From Coprobacillus sp. CAG:826 (GTDB lineage: Bacteria; Bacillota_I; Bacilli_A; RFN20; CAG-826): DNA of 64,000 nucleotides. Where the stretch lies: positions 1 through 64,000 of the forward strand of contig FR897035.1 of NCBI GenBank assembly GCA_000437235.1. Reading direction: 5' to 3'. Position numbers and translations under genes: made by a program. Numbering within the stretch: position 1 is the first letter of the stretch; each line of letters opens with the position of its first letter. A model generated the notes under the pieces. That model did not search any database. It saw nothing but the letters and a program-made list of their open reading frames with translations, and was not told where the DNA came from. Positions 41,887 through 51,476 of this stretch are shown piece by piece.

Positions 41887-42801
41887 TCACGAATTTTTAA
41901 AAACTTTTTTTAATGTCTCAATCCTTAGACGAACGGAGTCTTTAGCAATTTTACTTTTATATATTGCATCGTATCCATGTACAGTACCCTGGGTAGCATG
42001 ATAGATAACTGAAATACCATTTTCTTCTAAACGTTGGGCAAATAAAGCGCCTTCATCATGTAAGCAATCGTAATCTGCGGTTTCTAAATAGGTCGGAGGA
42101 AAGAAAGAAACATCTTTCTCTTCACTTGGAGAGACTATCTTTTGATTGCCTAATAAAAATTTCCACATCTTTTGATTTAATTTGGAGTTCCATATCGGCG
42201 TATCCGTAAACTCTTTCATGGACAATGTTTCCATTCTTTGATCTAAGACTGGATAAATTAACATAACGAAAATTGGTAAAGGTTTATTTTCTTTGTGCAG
42301 TTTAAAAATCAGGCTTGCTGATAAAAAGCCACCTGCTGAATCGCCACCAATCGCGATACGCGATCCATCAATATGATATTCTTCTTCATGATTTAAAATA
42401 TATTCATATGCATCTTGGCAGTCTAAAAGTGGAATCGGATAAGCATTTTTGGGGGCTAAGCGATAGTCGACAAAAAAGACTTTACATTTGGCTTTTAAAG
42501 CGTATTGATACGCATACATATAATGCGTGGGTGCCGCTTTATTGGTAAATCCTCCGCCATGAATATAGAGAAGCGCTGGCGTTTTCTTTTTAACATTTTT
42601 CGGTTCAAAAATAAAGAGACGAATCTTTTTTCCATCCCTTGTTTCTACTTTTACTTTTGACACTTTGCATTTCCCGTCTGAGCGAATCCCTTGTGATACT
42701 AAATCTAAAAAGGAATTTTCTAAGCGAAACATCAAGGATGTAGCCGGTGGATTCCAAATACCCAAAACTTTAAAATCGGGGTGAATATCATACTCTTTCA
42801 T
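41887..42801 (-). CDS. alpha/beta hydrolase of the HSL/acetyl esterase type
   Basis: 304 residues from the ATG at 42801 (MKEYDIHPDF), with GAGG eight bases upstream; an earlier ATG at 42825 has no site. The oxyanion-hole motif is IHGGGFTN (near 84-91) and the nucleophile elbow is IGGDSAGGFL (Ser near 155), which define the hormone-sensitive-lipase family. The Asp in ADYDCLHDEG (near 243) and the His in TVHGYDAIY (near 273) complete the triad. Substrate probably a short-chain ester; unknown. Single gene, upstream of nothing obvious on its strand. Confidence 0.9.
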   Translation of the reverse strand: MKEYDIHPDFKVLGIWNPPATSLMFRLENSFLDLVSQGIRSDGKCKVSKVKVETRDGKKIRLFIFEPKNVKKKTPALLYIHGGGFTNKAAPTHYMYAYQYALKAKCKVFFVDYRLAPKNAYPIPLLDCQDAYEYILNHEEEYHIDGSRIAIGGDSAGGFLSASLIFKLHKENKPLPIFVMLIYPVLDQRMETLSMKEFTDTPIWNSKLNQKMWKFLLGNQKIVSPSEEKDVSFFPPTYLETADYDCLHDEGALFAQRLEENGISVIYHATQGTVHGYDAIYKSKIAKDSVRLRIETLKKVFKNS

Positions 42802-42872
42802 ATTAATTACCTCATTCTTTTTCATTGTAACATAACAAAAAAAAGAGAAAAAGTACTTCTCTCTTCTGTTTG

Positions 42873-43244
42873 TTAATTATGCTCTTCTAAGCATAATTCA
42901 TTTTCAATATAGCAACAATGTTCATTTTTAACTTGCAATGTTACATAAGCAAAACTTGTCATCGTTTTAGTAAGTAAAATATCATTGACTTCATCAATGA
43001 AATCAGAATCTTCTATTTTTTCTGGCTCTTCATCTAAACTAATAACCGTTATTTCTACTGTGCTTCTTAATGCGATAACACTATGGATACGAATCGTCAC
43101 ATCCGCATTTTTCCTATCATGATGAAGAGATAAAGCTTTTTTGATCTCTTCTTCCATTTCTTCTAGATTTGCATTCTCTATATAAGAAAAATCATCATCG
43201 GAAGCCAATATATCAATCAAAGCAATACGTCTAGGCTCTTCCAT
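42873..43244 (-). CDS. hypothetical protein co-transcribed with pncB
   Basis: 123 residues, acidic, no membrane segment. Alternating strand/helix pattern: ALIDILASDDDFSYIEN, EEMEEEIKKALSLHHDR, ADVTIRIHSVIALRSTVEIT, and a C-terminal NEHCCYIENELCLEEHN with three cysteines. I do not recognise the family. It begins one base after the pncB stop, and its ribosome site (GAAGG) lies inside pncB, so it is translated with it. A link to NAD metabolism is inferred from this context only. Confidence 0.7.
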   Translation of the reverse strand: MEEPRRIALIDILASDDDFSYIENANLEEMEEEIKKALSLHHDRKNADVTIRIHSVIALRSTVEITVISLDEEPEKIEDSDFIDEVNDILLTKTMTSFAYVTLQVKNEHCCYIENELCLEEHN

Positions 43245-43245
43245 T

Positions 43246-44457
43246 TTATTTTCTTCCTTCTAATCTTTTTTCTTCACTAATCCGATATTGCACAGCGAAT
43301 TTAAGATAGTTTAAGTAATTATCATCTAAGCACATGGTTTTTCCATCGACATCAGATAACTTAGCGACGGGCCGTCCATTCACGGTTTGTAATTTAATGA
43401 CAATATTTAACGGAGGGACATCTGTATCATTGGAACAATAAGTTCCGATACCAAAGGAAACATTTACACGATTTTTAAAATATTCATAGATATGTTGAGC
43501 TTTATCAAAATCTAAGCTATCGCTAAATAAAAGTGTTTTGGTTTTGGGGTCAATACCAAATTTTTCGTAGTGGGCAATAATTTTTTCTCCCCATACAAAA
43601 GGATCACCGGAATCATGACGAACGCCTTTATAAGAACTTGCATGTAATAAATCAAAATCTAATAAGAATAAGTCGGTAGTGAGCGTATCGGTTAAAGCAA
43701 TACCATTATCGCCTTTATATTCTTCAATCCAGTCTTGTAAAGCGTAGTGATTGGTGTACGCTAACGGGATATCAGAAAAACCTTGATACATTTGGACAAA
43801 TTCATGCGCATAAGTTCCAATCGGTGTGATCTTAAACTTCTTCGCCAAATAAACATTTGAGGTGCCCACACAGTTTTTGGTTCTAGTAACGAATTCATGT
43901 ACCATATATTCTTGCCATTCTCTTGATAATCTTCTACGGCAACCAAACTCAGCAAAGCGGAAAGTATAGGTTCCGTCTTGCATTTTTTTAATTTTCTCAT
44001 CTAATCTTCTTTTGGCTGACGCCAATAAATCATCATAATTATATTTCATACGGAAGTAGACTTCGTTAATGATTTCTAAAAGATAGATTTCAAATTGCAT
44101 GGCGGAAAAGCATGGCCCTTTTACCACGCATTCTAACTCACCTTTTTCATTTTTATAACAATTCACATAATCGCGAATGGGGTGCCATAAACGTAAAAAT
44201 TCCACATAGTCATTTTTTATAAAACGAATGGAACGTAAATAATTCAATTCATCTTTACGGAAACGAAGGGTACAAAGATGATCAATTTGCGCATTGATTT
44301 CTTCAACCATTTCGTCAGAGAAAACAATATGTTCATTACGGCACTTAAAATAGTATTCTCCATTTGCATCCGTATGCTTATGGAAAATGACTTGGTTCAT
44401 ATTAAACTTATAGAAATCGGTATCTAGTAAGCTAATAATAATTGGTTCAAATTTCAT
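43246..44457 (-). CDS. pncB: nicotinate phosphoribosyltransferase
   Basis: 403 residues. Converts nicotinate and PRPP to nicotinate mononucleotide in NAD salvage. Family marks are FYKFNMNQVIF near the N-terminus, FAEFGCRRRLS (near 167), the catalytic-His segment GTYAHEFVQMYQ (near 214) and VRHDSGDPFVWG (near 285), the PRPP/nicotinate site. Start supported by GGAGTGA. First gene of a pair with an unknown 123-residue protein. If the 19.9 kb hydrolase is a nicotinamidase, the pair would complete nicotinamide salvage. Confidence 0.95.
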   Translation of the reverse strand: MKFEPIIISLLDTDFYKFNMNQVIFHKHTDANGEYYFKCRNEHIVFSDEMVEEINAQIDHLCTLRFRKDELNYLRSIRFIKNDYVEFLRLWHPIRDYVNCYKNEKGELECVVKGPCFSAMQFEIYLLEIINEVYFRMKYNYDDLLASAKRRLDEKIKKMQDGTYTFRFAEFGCRRRLSREWQEYMVHEFVTRTKNCVGTSNVYLAKKFKITPIGTYAHEFVQMYQGFSDIPLAYTNHYALQDWIEEYKGDNGIALTDTLTTDLFLLDFDLLHASSYKGVRHDSGDPFVWGEKIIAHYEKFGIDPKTKTLLFSDSLDFDKAQHIYEYFKNRVNVSFGIGTYCSNDTDVPPLNIVIKLQTVNGRPVAKLSDVDGKTMCLDDNYLNYLKFAVQYRISEEKRLEGRK

Positions 44458-44528
44458 AAAATCACTCCATCATTTTTTTCAAACATAAGCATATCATATT
44501 ATCTTCTATTATGTTAGTAAAATCATGA

Positions 44529-45008
44529 TTATTTTTCTTTGGTCATTCGCGTTTTCGCTAATATTTTTAAACTCTCATTTAATAAGTTCATTAAATTCTC
44601 TAATTCTTCATCGGTTAAGACTTCATATTTTTGGGTTAAATTTTGTTCGCGCATTTTTTGCATCTTATTGACACAATTCTTACCTTCTAAAGAAATCGTA
44701 ACGATGACTTCTCTGCGATTATTTGGATTTAAATAACGAGTCACAAGTCCAAAATCCACTAAATTATCGACTAATTTTGTGCATTGTTGTTTGGATATTC
44801 TTAAAAACTTGGTCAAAATATTCATAGTAACGATTCTTTCTTGGCGGTCCATATGATAAAGAAAAGTTACGGTCATGAATTGTAAACTTGATAATTTAGG
44901 CGCGTTCATTTCTTCTAATTTAGGTGGGGCAACCATACCTTCTTTAATAAAGGGGAAAAATTCTAAAGATCCTTGCATGATGGTTTTTATCATTTCTTCT
45001 CTTTTCAT
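44529..45008 (-). CDS. MarR family regulator
   Basis: 159 residues with a winged helix typical of MarR: the segment QERIVTMNILTKFLRISKQQ (about 55-74) covers the HTH, and the wing is TRYLNPNNRREVIVTIS (near 90-106). Terminal helices for dimer formation flank it. It is divergent from the heterodimeric ABC exporter genes, the classical place for a regulator of an efflux pump. The AGTAAAC repeats in the 150-base divergent region are candidate binding sites. GAGGATAG precedes the start. Confidence 0.92.
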   Translation of the reverse strand: MKREEMIKTIMQGSLEFFPFIKEGMVAPPKLEEMNAPKLSSLQFMTVTFLYHMDRQERIVTMNILTKFLRISKQQCTKLVDNLVDFGLVTRYLNPNNRREVIVTISLEGKNCVNKMQKMREQNLTQKYEVLTDEELENLMNLLNESLKILAKTRMTKEK

Positions 45009-45100
45009 GTTTCTATCCTCGTTTCACAAAAATTATAGCTTTAAAAATTTTTATTTTCAACAAAAGTTAAAAGTAAACAAAAATAAATAGTAAACTTTTA

Positions 45101-45129
45101 TTGACAATTCAATTAAAAGAATGTAAACT
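45101..45129 (+). promoter_or_regulatory. promoter of the ABC exporter operon
   Basis: -35 TTGACA at 45101-45106, a 17-base spacer, -10 TAAACT at 45124-45129. AGTAAAC occurs twice just upstream (45072-45078, 45089-45095) and GTAAACT again at the -10, so a repressor such as the divergent MarR protein could bind over the promoter. Confidence 0.7.
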
Positions 45130-45161
45130 CGTTGTATGCTCATCTTAAAGGAGGCTTTTAT

Positions 45162-46952
45162 ATGTTGAAGTTATTAAAAAAACTGAAGAAAAAAGATTTT
45201 ATTCTCATCTTTATTTCTTTATTTATTATTACCCTCAGCGTTTACTTAGAATTAGAACTACCAACGTATACGAAAGAATTAACGCGCTTAATTCAGCTTG
45301 CGGATAGTCAAATAGAAGATATTCTCCTTACTGGAGGAAAAATGTTGTTATTTGCTTTAGGCGGCACGATTTGTACGATTATATCCGGTTATATTTCCGC
45401 TTATGTCAGTGCCGACTTAAGCTACAATGTCCGTGAAGATTTATTTAATCACATCATGGATTTAGATGAAGTCGAAATGAAAACCATGTCGACTTCTACT
45501 TTAATTACTCGTACCACCAACGACATCACACAAATTCAAATGGTCATGTCCATGGGCTTAACGATGATGTTTAAAGCGCCTTTAATGGCCATTTGGGGTA
45601 CCATTAAGGTTATTCATACCAGTTGGCAGTTTTCAGTAGCGACTGCTGTTGCAGTTGTGGTCATGGTAAGTGTCATTTTACTCATCATGAGTTTAGTGTT
45701 ACCTCGCTTTAAAAAGGTGCAAAAATTAACCGACGATATGAACCGTATTGCAAGAGAAAATCTTACGGGTATTAAAGTCGTTCGCGCTTTTAACGCCGAA
45801 AAGTTTGAAGAAGAAAAATTTGATCAAAAGAATGATGAACTCATTGATATTCAATTATTCAACCGTTCCTTATTCTCTTTAATGATGCCGTTAATGACTT
45901 TAATTATGAGTGGCATTTCTTTGGCGGTTTATTGGATTGGCGCTTATTTATTAAACGCAGCCGATTTATTAAATAAAGGTGATGTTCTTGGTGATATTGT
46001 CGCATTTGGCTCTTATGGCATTATGATTATTCAAGCCTTTATGCTGCTAACGATGATTTTCATGATGATTCCTCGAGCCGAAGTTTCTGCTAAACGTATT
46101 AATGAAGTCTTAGCGATTCCTGTTCAAATTAAAGAAGGAAAAGAAGAAAAAGAAGCAGAATTAAAAGGCGATGTAGAATTTAACAACGTTTCCTTTCACT
46201 TCTTAGAAGGTGAAAATGTATTAAACGATATTTCCTTCCATGTGAAAAAAGGCGAAACGCTAGCGATTATTGGCGCTACCGGAAGTGGAAAATCAACGAT
46301 TGTAAACTTAGTAACAAGGTTATTAGAAGCCACCCAAGGTGAAATTAAAATTGATGGCCAAGATATCCGTTCTTATTCTTTTGATACACTTTATCAAAAA
46401 ATTGGCTTTGTACAACAAAAAGCTGTTCTCTTTTCTGATTCCGTAAGAAACAATCTTTTATTTGGTTTAAAAAATCAAGAAAAGACGGATGATGAATTAT
46501 GGGAAGCGCTAGATATTGCGCAAGCGAAAAACTTTGTAGGCAATTTACCTAATCAATTAGACGCTACTATTGCTGAAGGTGGTACCAATTTATCGGGCGG
46601 ACAAAAACAACGTCTATCGATTGCTCGAGCCCTTGTAAGAAAGCCAGAAATTCTCATCTTTGATGATTCGTTCTCCGCTTTAGATTATAAAACCGACAAA
46701 GAATTAAGAAAACAAATTGCCACTCAATTAAAAGGTACGACTTGTATTATCGTAGCCCAACGGATTGGTACCATTCGAAACGCAGATCAAATTCTTGTTT
46801 TAGATGATGGCCAAATCGTTGGTCATGGTAAACATGAAGAATTATTAAAGACTTGTTCCGTTTATCAAGAGATTGCTTTATCCCAATTATCCAAAGAAGA
46901 ATTAGAAAAAGGAGGTGACGCTTATGCCACCCATGAGACAAAGAGCGAATGA
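45162..46952 (+). CDS. ABC exporter half-transporter, subunit with degenerate site
   Basis: 596 residues from the ATG at 45162, with AGGAGG upstream. A six-helix type IV exporter membrane domain (about 10-320) precedes the ATPase domain (about 335-580): Walker A GATGSGKST, signature LSGGQKQR, Walker B ILIFDDSFSALD. The residue after the Walker B Asp is Asp, not the catalytic Glu, which is usual for the inactive site of heterodimeric exporters. It overlaps the next gene, encoding the partner subunit. Substrate unknown; likely drugs or lipids. Confidence 0.93.
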   Translation: MLKLLKKLKKKDFILIFISLFIITLSVYLELELPTYTKELTRLIQLADSQIEDILLTGGKMLLFALGGTICTIISGYISAYVSADLSYNVREDLFNHIMDLDEVEMKTMSTSTLITRTTNDITQIQMVMSMGLTMMFKAPLMAIWGTIKVIHTSWQFSVATAVAVVVMVSVILLIMSLVLPRFKKVQKLTDDMNRIARENLTGIKVVRAFNAEKFEEEKFDQKNDELIDIQLFNRSLFSLMMPLMTLIMSGISLAVYWIGAYLLNAADLLNKGDVLGDIVAFGSYGIMIIQAFMLLTMIFMMIPRAEVSAKRINEVLAIPVQIKEGKEEKEAELKGDVEFNNVSFHFLEGENVLNDISFHVKKGETLAIIGATGSGKSTIVNLVTRLLEATQGEIKIDGQDIRSYSFDTLYQKIGFVQQKAVLFSDSVRNNLLFGLKNQEKTDDELWEALDIAQAKNFVGNLPNQLDATIAEGGTNLSGGQKQRLSIARALVRKPEILIFDDSFSALDYKTDKELRKQIATQLKGTTCIIVAQRIGTIRNADQILVLDDGQIVGHGKHEELLKTCSVYQEIALSQLSKEELEKGGDAYATHETKSE

Positions 46953-48786
46953 AAAAGCAAAAGATAGCAGAAAAGCCTTTCACCGCTTAGTTCAATACGT
47001 TCACCAATATTTACCCATTTTTATTTTTTCTTTTGTTTTAGGCGCTGTAGGAGCGGTTTTAATCGTCATTGGGCCGAAGTTTCTAGAAAAGATTTCTAAT
47101 CTTCTCTATGATGCTATTAAACAATTCTCTAGTACCCATATTTGGGTTGATGTCGATATTAAAAAAGTTGCCTCCTTAGCGATTCAATTGATGATTATCT
47201 ATGTTGTAAGTGCCCTCATCGCTTTTATTACTAACATTGTTCTTGCTCGCGTTACTTTAAAGATTTCTAAAAGAATGCGGAGTGACTTAGAAAGAAAAAT
47301 TAATAAAGTCCCATTATCCTATTTTGGTAAAACTACCTATGGTGATGTCTTAAGCCGTATTACGAATGATGTCGATACGATTACCGACGCTTTAAATAAC
47401 AGTATAGGCTCTTTAATTACCGCTATTTGTCAATTTATCGCTTGTATCATTATGATGTTCTCTACCGACGTTTCTATGGCAGTTACCGCGATTATTAGTA
47501 GTGTGTTAGGTTTCTTCATTATGTTTGCTATTGTCGCCAAATCACAAAAATACTTTGCAATGCGTCAAAAAGCTCTAGGTGCTTTAAATGGTTATATTGA
47601 AGAAATGTATTCTGGTCATAGCGTGGTGCGTGCCTATAATGCAAATAGCGAAGTTAAAGAACGATTCGTTTCTTTAAATAGCGAAATGAAACATGCCAAT
47701 TTTAAATCCCAATTCATTTCCGGTATGATGCCATCCTTAATGACTTTTATTGGTAACTTAGGCTATGTTGCCGTTTGTGTTGTCGGTGCTTTAGAAGTCA
47801 AAAATGGCACCATTGAGTTCGGTGTTATTTCTGCTTTTATTGTTTATGTCCGTCTCTTCACCCAACCTTTAAGTACAATTTCTCAAGGTTTCACCCAAAT
47901 TCAATCTTGTATGGCCGCTAGTGAACGCGTCTTTGATTTCTTAGAAGAAAAAGAATTAGAAAATGAAGAAGATAAGGATGGTGTTTTAGATAATGTAAAA
48001 GGCAATGTGACCTTCTCTCACGTTCGCTTTGCTTATGATGATGCGCCCGATCATATCGTTATTCAAGATTTCTCTTGTCAAGTAAAAGCGGGTCAAAAAG
48101 TCGCTATTGTTGGTCCTACTGGTGCTGGAAAAACCACATTAGTAAATTTATTAATGCGTTTTTATGAACCCATTTCTGGTGAAATCTTAATCGATAATAA
48201 AAAGACCTCGGATTATACAAGAGAAATGATTCATTCTCTCTTTGGAATGGTTTTACAAGAAACTTGGCTTTTTGAAGGAACGGTGAAAGAAAATTTAGTG
48301 TTTAATCGCACGGACGTTTCGGATGAAACCATCAAAAAGGCTTGTAAAGCTTGTGGTATACATTCCTTTATTAAATCTTTACCACAAGGTTATGATACCA
48401 TTTTAAATGAAGATACCTCTTTATCGGCCGGTCAAAAGCAACTCTTTACGATCGCACGCGCAATGATCCAAAATAGTCCGATGTTAATTTTAGATGAAGC
48501 GACTTCTAACGTTGATACAAGAACCGAAATTCTCATTCAAAACGCCATGGATCAATTAACCTCTTCTCGCACCTCTTTTGTCATTGCTCACCGTCTTAGC
48601 ACGATTCGTAACGCCGATTTAATTCTCGTTATGAAAGATGGCGATATCATCGAACAAGGCAATCACGATGAATTAATGATGAAAAATGGTTTCTATGCTA
48701 CGTTATATAATTCACAATTTGATGAAGAAAATGATGGATCTATTGACTCCATGATTGCCCAACAAAAATTAAAAGAAACTAAATAA
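46924..48786 (+). CDS. ABC exporter half-transporter, catalytic subunit
   Basis: 620 residues from the ATG at 46924, nine bases after AGGAGGTG; the GTG at 46915 lies in that site. Six membrane helices (about 25-330) and an ATPase domain with Walker A GPTGAGKTT, signature LSAGQKQL and Walker B LILDEATSNVD, with the catalytic Glu intact. It overlaps the first subunit gene by 29 bases. Together they form a classical asymmetric heterodimeric exporter under likely MarR control. The signature LSAGQ differs from the partner's LSGGQ, as expected for such pairs. Confidence 0.94.
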   Translation: MPPMRQRANEKAKDSRKAFHRLVQYVHQYLPIFIFSFVLGAVGAVLIVIGPKFLEKISNLLYDAIKQFSSTHIWVDVDIKKVASLAIQLMIIYVVSALIAFITNIVLARVTLKISKRMRSDLERKINKVPLSYFGKTTYGDVLSRITNDVDTITDALNNSIGSLITAICQFIACIIMMFSTDVSMAVTAIISSVLGFFIMFAIVAKSQKYFAMRQKALGALNGYIEEMYSGHSVVRAYNANSEVKERFVSLNSEMKHANFKSQFISGMMPSLMTFIGNLGYVAVCVVGALEVKNGTIEFGVISAFIVYVRLFTQPLSTISQGFTQIQSCMAASERVFDFLEEKELENEEDKDGVLDNVKGNVTFSHVRFAYDDAPDHIVIQDFSCQVKAGQKVAIVGPTGAGKTTLVNLLMRFYEPISGEILIDNKKTSDYTREMIHSLFGMVLQETWLFEGTVKENLVFNRTDVSDETIKKACKACGIHSFIKSLPQGYDTILNEDTSLSAGQKQLFTIARAMIQNSPMLILDEATSNVDTRTEILIQNAMDQLTSSRTSFVIAHRLSTIRNADLILVMKDGDIIEQGNHDELMMKNGFYATLYNSQFDEENDGSIDSMIAQQKLKETK

Positions 48787-48848
48787 CTTTCTTTTTCTTT
48801 CAAAATCGTTTATAGTATAAAGTTCATCTACTAGAAAGGAGTTTCACT

Positions 48849-49733
48849 ATGGAAAAAATTTTAATTATGACCGATTCAAACGCCTCCATTTCTCAAGAGG
48901 AAGCAAAAAACCTTCATATCTATATCGTTCCTATGCCGTTTATTATTAACGGAGAAGAATTTTATGAAGGGATTAATATCCAAGAAGACGAATTTTTATC
49001 CGCTTTAAGAAAAGGCGCGAAAATATCCACTTCTCAACCCTCTAGCTTTTTACTAGAAGAAATCTTTACGGAAGAATTAAAAAAATATGAAGATATTATT
49101 TTTATTCCCATGTCTTCAGGATTATCTTCTACCTATCAAAACGCCAAACAAGTTGCGGAAGCTATTTCTCCTCGTATCCATGTTATCGATAATCATCGTG
49201 TTTGTATTCCTTTAAAAGAAAGTGTTTTAGAAGCTTGTTCCATGCGTGATCAAAATAAAAGCGTCGATGAAATATGCGATTATTTAATCAAAACTAGCGC
49301 AAAATCATCGGTTTATGTTTATATGGACACTTTAAAGTATTTAAAAAAAGGTGGTCGTGTGAAACCCGCAGTTGCGCTTTTCGCTACACTTTTAAGGATC
49401 AAACCAATTATTTCTACCCGTGGTTATTCTTTTGATATGTTCTCTCGTTGCCGTTCTTTAAAAGAAGGCAAAAAGAAAATGATTAACCAATTAAAGATGG
49501 ATATAGAAAATGAATTTAAAGAAGAATATGAAAAAGGCCTTATGAGTATTTCCATTAATCATTCAGGCCTTTATCAAGAAGCGGAAGAATTTAAAAATGA
49601 ACTCATTGCGGCTTTTCCTAAAGCCCAGTTCCATTTCATTCAGTTCTTCCCTTATAGTGCAGCCTGCCATATAGGGCCGGATGCTTTAGGTGTCGCTGTG
49701 ACCATTAATTCTTTCTCCCTTCCAAAGAATTAA
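48849..49733 (+). CDS. DegV family fatty-acid-binding protein
   Basis: 294 residues. The DegV start MEKILIMTDSNASIS, the GAKISTSQPS segment (near 56-65) whose Ser/Thr binds the fatty acid carboxylate, and LKYLKKGGRVKPAVA (near 163-177) are typical. In Firmicutes DegV/FakB proteins present exogenous fatty acids to the FakA kinase. No FakA is in the window. AAAGGAG precedes the start, and a weak TATAAA lies upstream. Transcribed away from the ABC genes' end, 60 bases later, with a separate terminator. Confidence 0.93.
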   Translation: MEKILIMTDSNASISQEEAKNLHIYIVPMPFIINGEEFYEGINIQEDEFLSALRKGAKISTSQPSSFLLEEIFTEELKKYEDIIFIPMSSGLSSTYQNAKQVAEAISPRIHVIDNHRVCIPLKESVLEACSMRDQNKSVDEICDYLIKTSAKSSVYVYMDTLKYLKKGGRVKPAVALFATLLRIKPIISTRGYSFDMFSRCRSLKEGKKKMINQLKMDIENEFKEEYEKGLMSISINHSGLYQEAEEFKNELIAAFPKAQFHFIQFFPYSAACHIGPDALGVAVTINSFSLPKN

Positions 49734-49737
49734 TCGC

Positions 49738-49778
49738 AAAAAAATGAGAGTTGCGTTCCCCTTGCAATTCTCATTTTT
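49738..49778. terminator. bidirectional terminator
   Basis: AAAAATGAGAGTTGC pairs with GCAATTCTCATTTTT (one G-U pair) around a nine-base loop, between convergent degV and lipoprotein genes. Confidence 0.85.
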
Positions 49779-49787
49779 ATTTTTGTT

Positions 49788-51476
49788 TTATAAAGTTTTT
49801 AAGAAGTCATCAACAACGGGAATGGTAACACTGCCAAAACCACTATATTGATAACTTGAATATAAATATGTCGTTTGACCTAATACGGTCATAATCACGC
49901 CATAATTTATGACTGAATTTTCTGGATTTTCTTCATCAATGTAGGATGCGAAAATAAAACCATTTGTCGTTGCATCAAAGGCATTCACTTCATCTTGGAA
50001 TAAGGAATAAGCAACGTTTTGAGCCGTTTCTGCATTACTATAGAATTGACTATAGGTTGTTGGATAATCCGACGTAGTTGTTGGAGTAAATGTATATTCT
50101 TTTCCTTCTAAATATTCCATCACTAGTGAAATATTTTCCATAAAGTCATAGTAATGTAAGTAAGAATTTTCTTGATAATCTTTATCGGTAACGCGATTCC
50201 CTAATTCAAAGACTTGGGTTCCTTCTGCGTTTCGTTTATAAGTAAATTCATAAACGCCATCCGTGTAGCCTTCTTTTCCACTGATATTGACATATCCTTT
50301 ATCAAAGAGTTTATCTTGTTGCTCAACTTCATCAATGTATTCTTCATTGAAGTCATAATACATTGCATTTTCAGTGAAATAGACTTTTCCAATAGGCATC
50401 TTTACGCCACCTTCACCAGTATAAGTACCTAAATCACGATAATAATTATGAGTTTTAGCAAGATTTTTTGCTTTTAAGAAATCTGCTTCAATTTCTGGAT
50501 ACGTAATAGAATGACTAGCTAAATAAATTTGAAGTTTCTCATTATTTTTTGCTTGATCATCTTTGGTAAAAGTTAAAGAAGCTCCTTCTACACTTTCACT
50601 AAAATTCAAATCACAAGTAAAGGAATAAGGCGTTAGAATATGAATTGTGGTGCTTGTCATTTTAGAGGACAAATCACTTTGAAGTGATTGATATTCAGAT
50701 TGATTTACATTGATATTTTGACTCCAAATGTAGAACATTAAACCCATGAATGACGTGTTGTTTACTTCATAAGTATTATCTTCTGATTTATTGATACTTG
50801 AGAAATTAATACCTACAGAAGATAAGTCTGTGATATCTACAATGACATTTTCATAATTTTTGTTATATGCGCGCATATAGATGGCGCTTGTAATATCATC
50901 TTCAGTAAAATTATAAACATAAGTACCTTCTTTGCCTTCTCCAATTCCATAAGTAGGAAGCATTAAGGAACTCATATTTGTAAATAAGTAAGAATCTTTA
51001 TAATGGGATTCTTTAAATTTCATTTCTTTGGTACCTAATGTTGTCTCAACGTTTCCTTTTCCTTCAACCACATAAGTCGAAATCTCATCGGTAAAGCGTT
51101 TAAACACTAGCCCAATTTGCATACTTTCTTGTACTTTGATTGTGATACTTTGATGAATGTTTTCATTCGAAATCAAAGTAGCTTTGATCGTAACTTCTCC
51201 AATAGACATACCTTTAACCATGCCTGTGCTAGAAACAGTAGCGATATTTTTATCACTACTCTCCCAACGAACTTTTTGTTCAGCACCATTAAAGGTTGCT
51301 TTCAATTGAATATGTTCACGAAGTCCAACTTCTAAAGGTCCTTCAATCGCTATGGAATCAATTGAGGTACCTGCTGTTGTGGTTCCACTTCCCGTTGTGG
51401 TTCCACAAGACGTTCCCATAAAAGAGAACGTCAAAGAAGCAAGTAAAGTAACTAATAAAAAATTAAAGCGCTTCAT
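49788..51476 (-). CDS. Big_2-domain lipoprotein
   Basis: 562 residues. Lipoprotein signal peptide with lipobox MGTSC (Cys near 24) and a Thr/Gly-rich spacer. Residues about 38-115 form a bacterial Ig-like Big_2 domain (EVGLREHIQLKATF, VRWESSDKNIATVSSTGMVK, GEVTIKATL). The remaining 440 residues are a mixed alpha/beta region of unknown family. Last gene of a three-lipoprotein operon. Its start overlaps the LRR gene's end by 14 bases and no ribosome site is clear, so translation probably depends on reinitiation after the LRR stop. Confidence 0.85.
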   Translation of the reverse strand: MKRFNFLLVTLLASLTFSFMGTSCGTTTGSGTTTAGTSIDSIAIEGPLEVGLREHIQLKATFNGAEQKVRWESSDKNIATVSSTGMVKGMSIGEVTIKATLISNENIHQSITIKVQESMQIGLVFKRFTDEISTYVVEGKGNVETTLGTKEMKFKESHYKDSYLFTNMSSLMLPTYGIGEGKEGTYVYNFTEDDITSAIYMRAYNKNYENVIVDITDLSSVGINFSSINKSEDNTYEVNNTSFMGLMFYIWSQNINVNQSEYQSLQSDLSSKMTSTTIHILTPYSFTCDLNFSESVEGASLTFTKDDQAKNNEKLQIYLASHSITYPEIEADFLKAKNLAKTHNYYRDLGTYTGEGGVKMPIGKVYFTENAMYYDFNEEYIDEVEQQDKLFDKGYVNISGKEGYTDGVYEFTYKRNAEGTQVFELGNRVTDKDYQENSYLHYYDFMENISLVMEYLEGKEYTFTPTTTSDYPTTYSQFYSNAETAQNVAYSLFQDEVNAFDATTNGFIFASYIDEENPENSVINYGVIMTVLGQTTYLYSSYQYSGFGSVTIPVVDDFLKTL

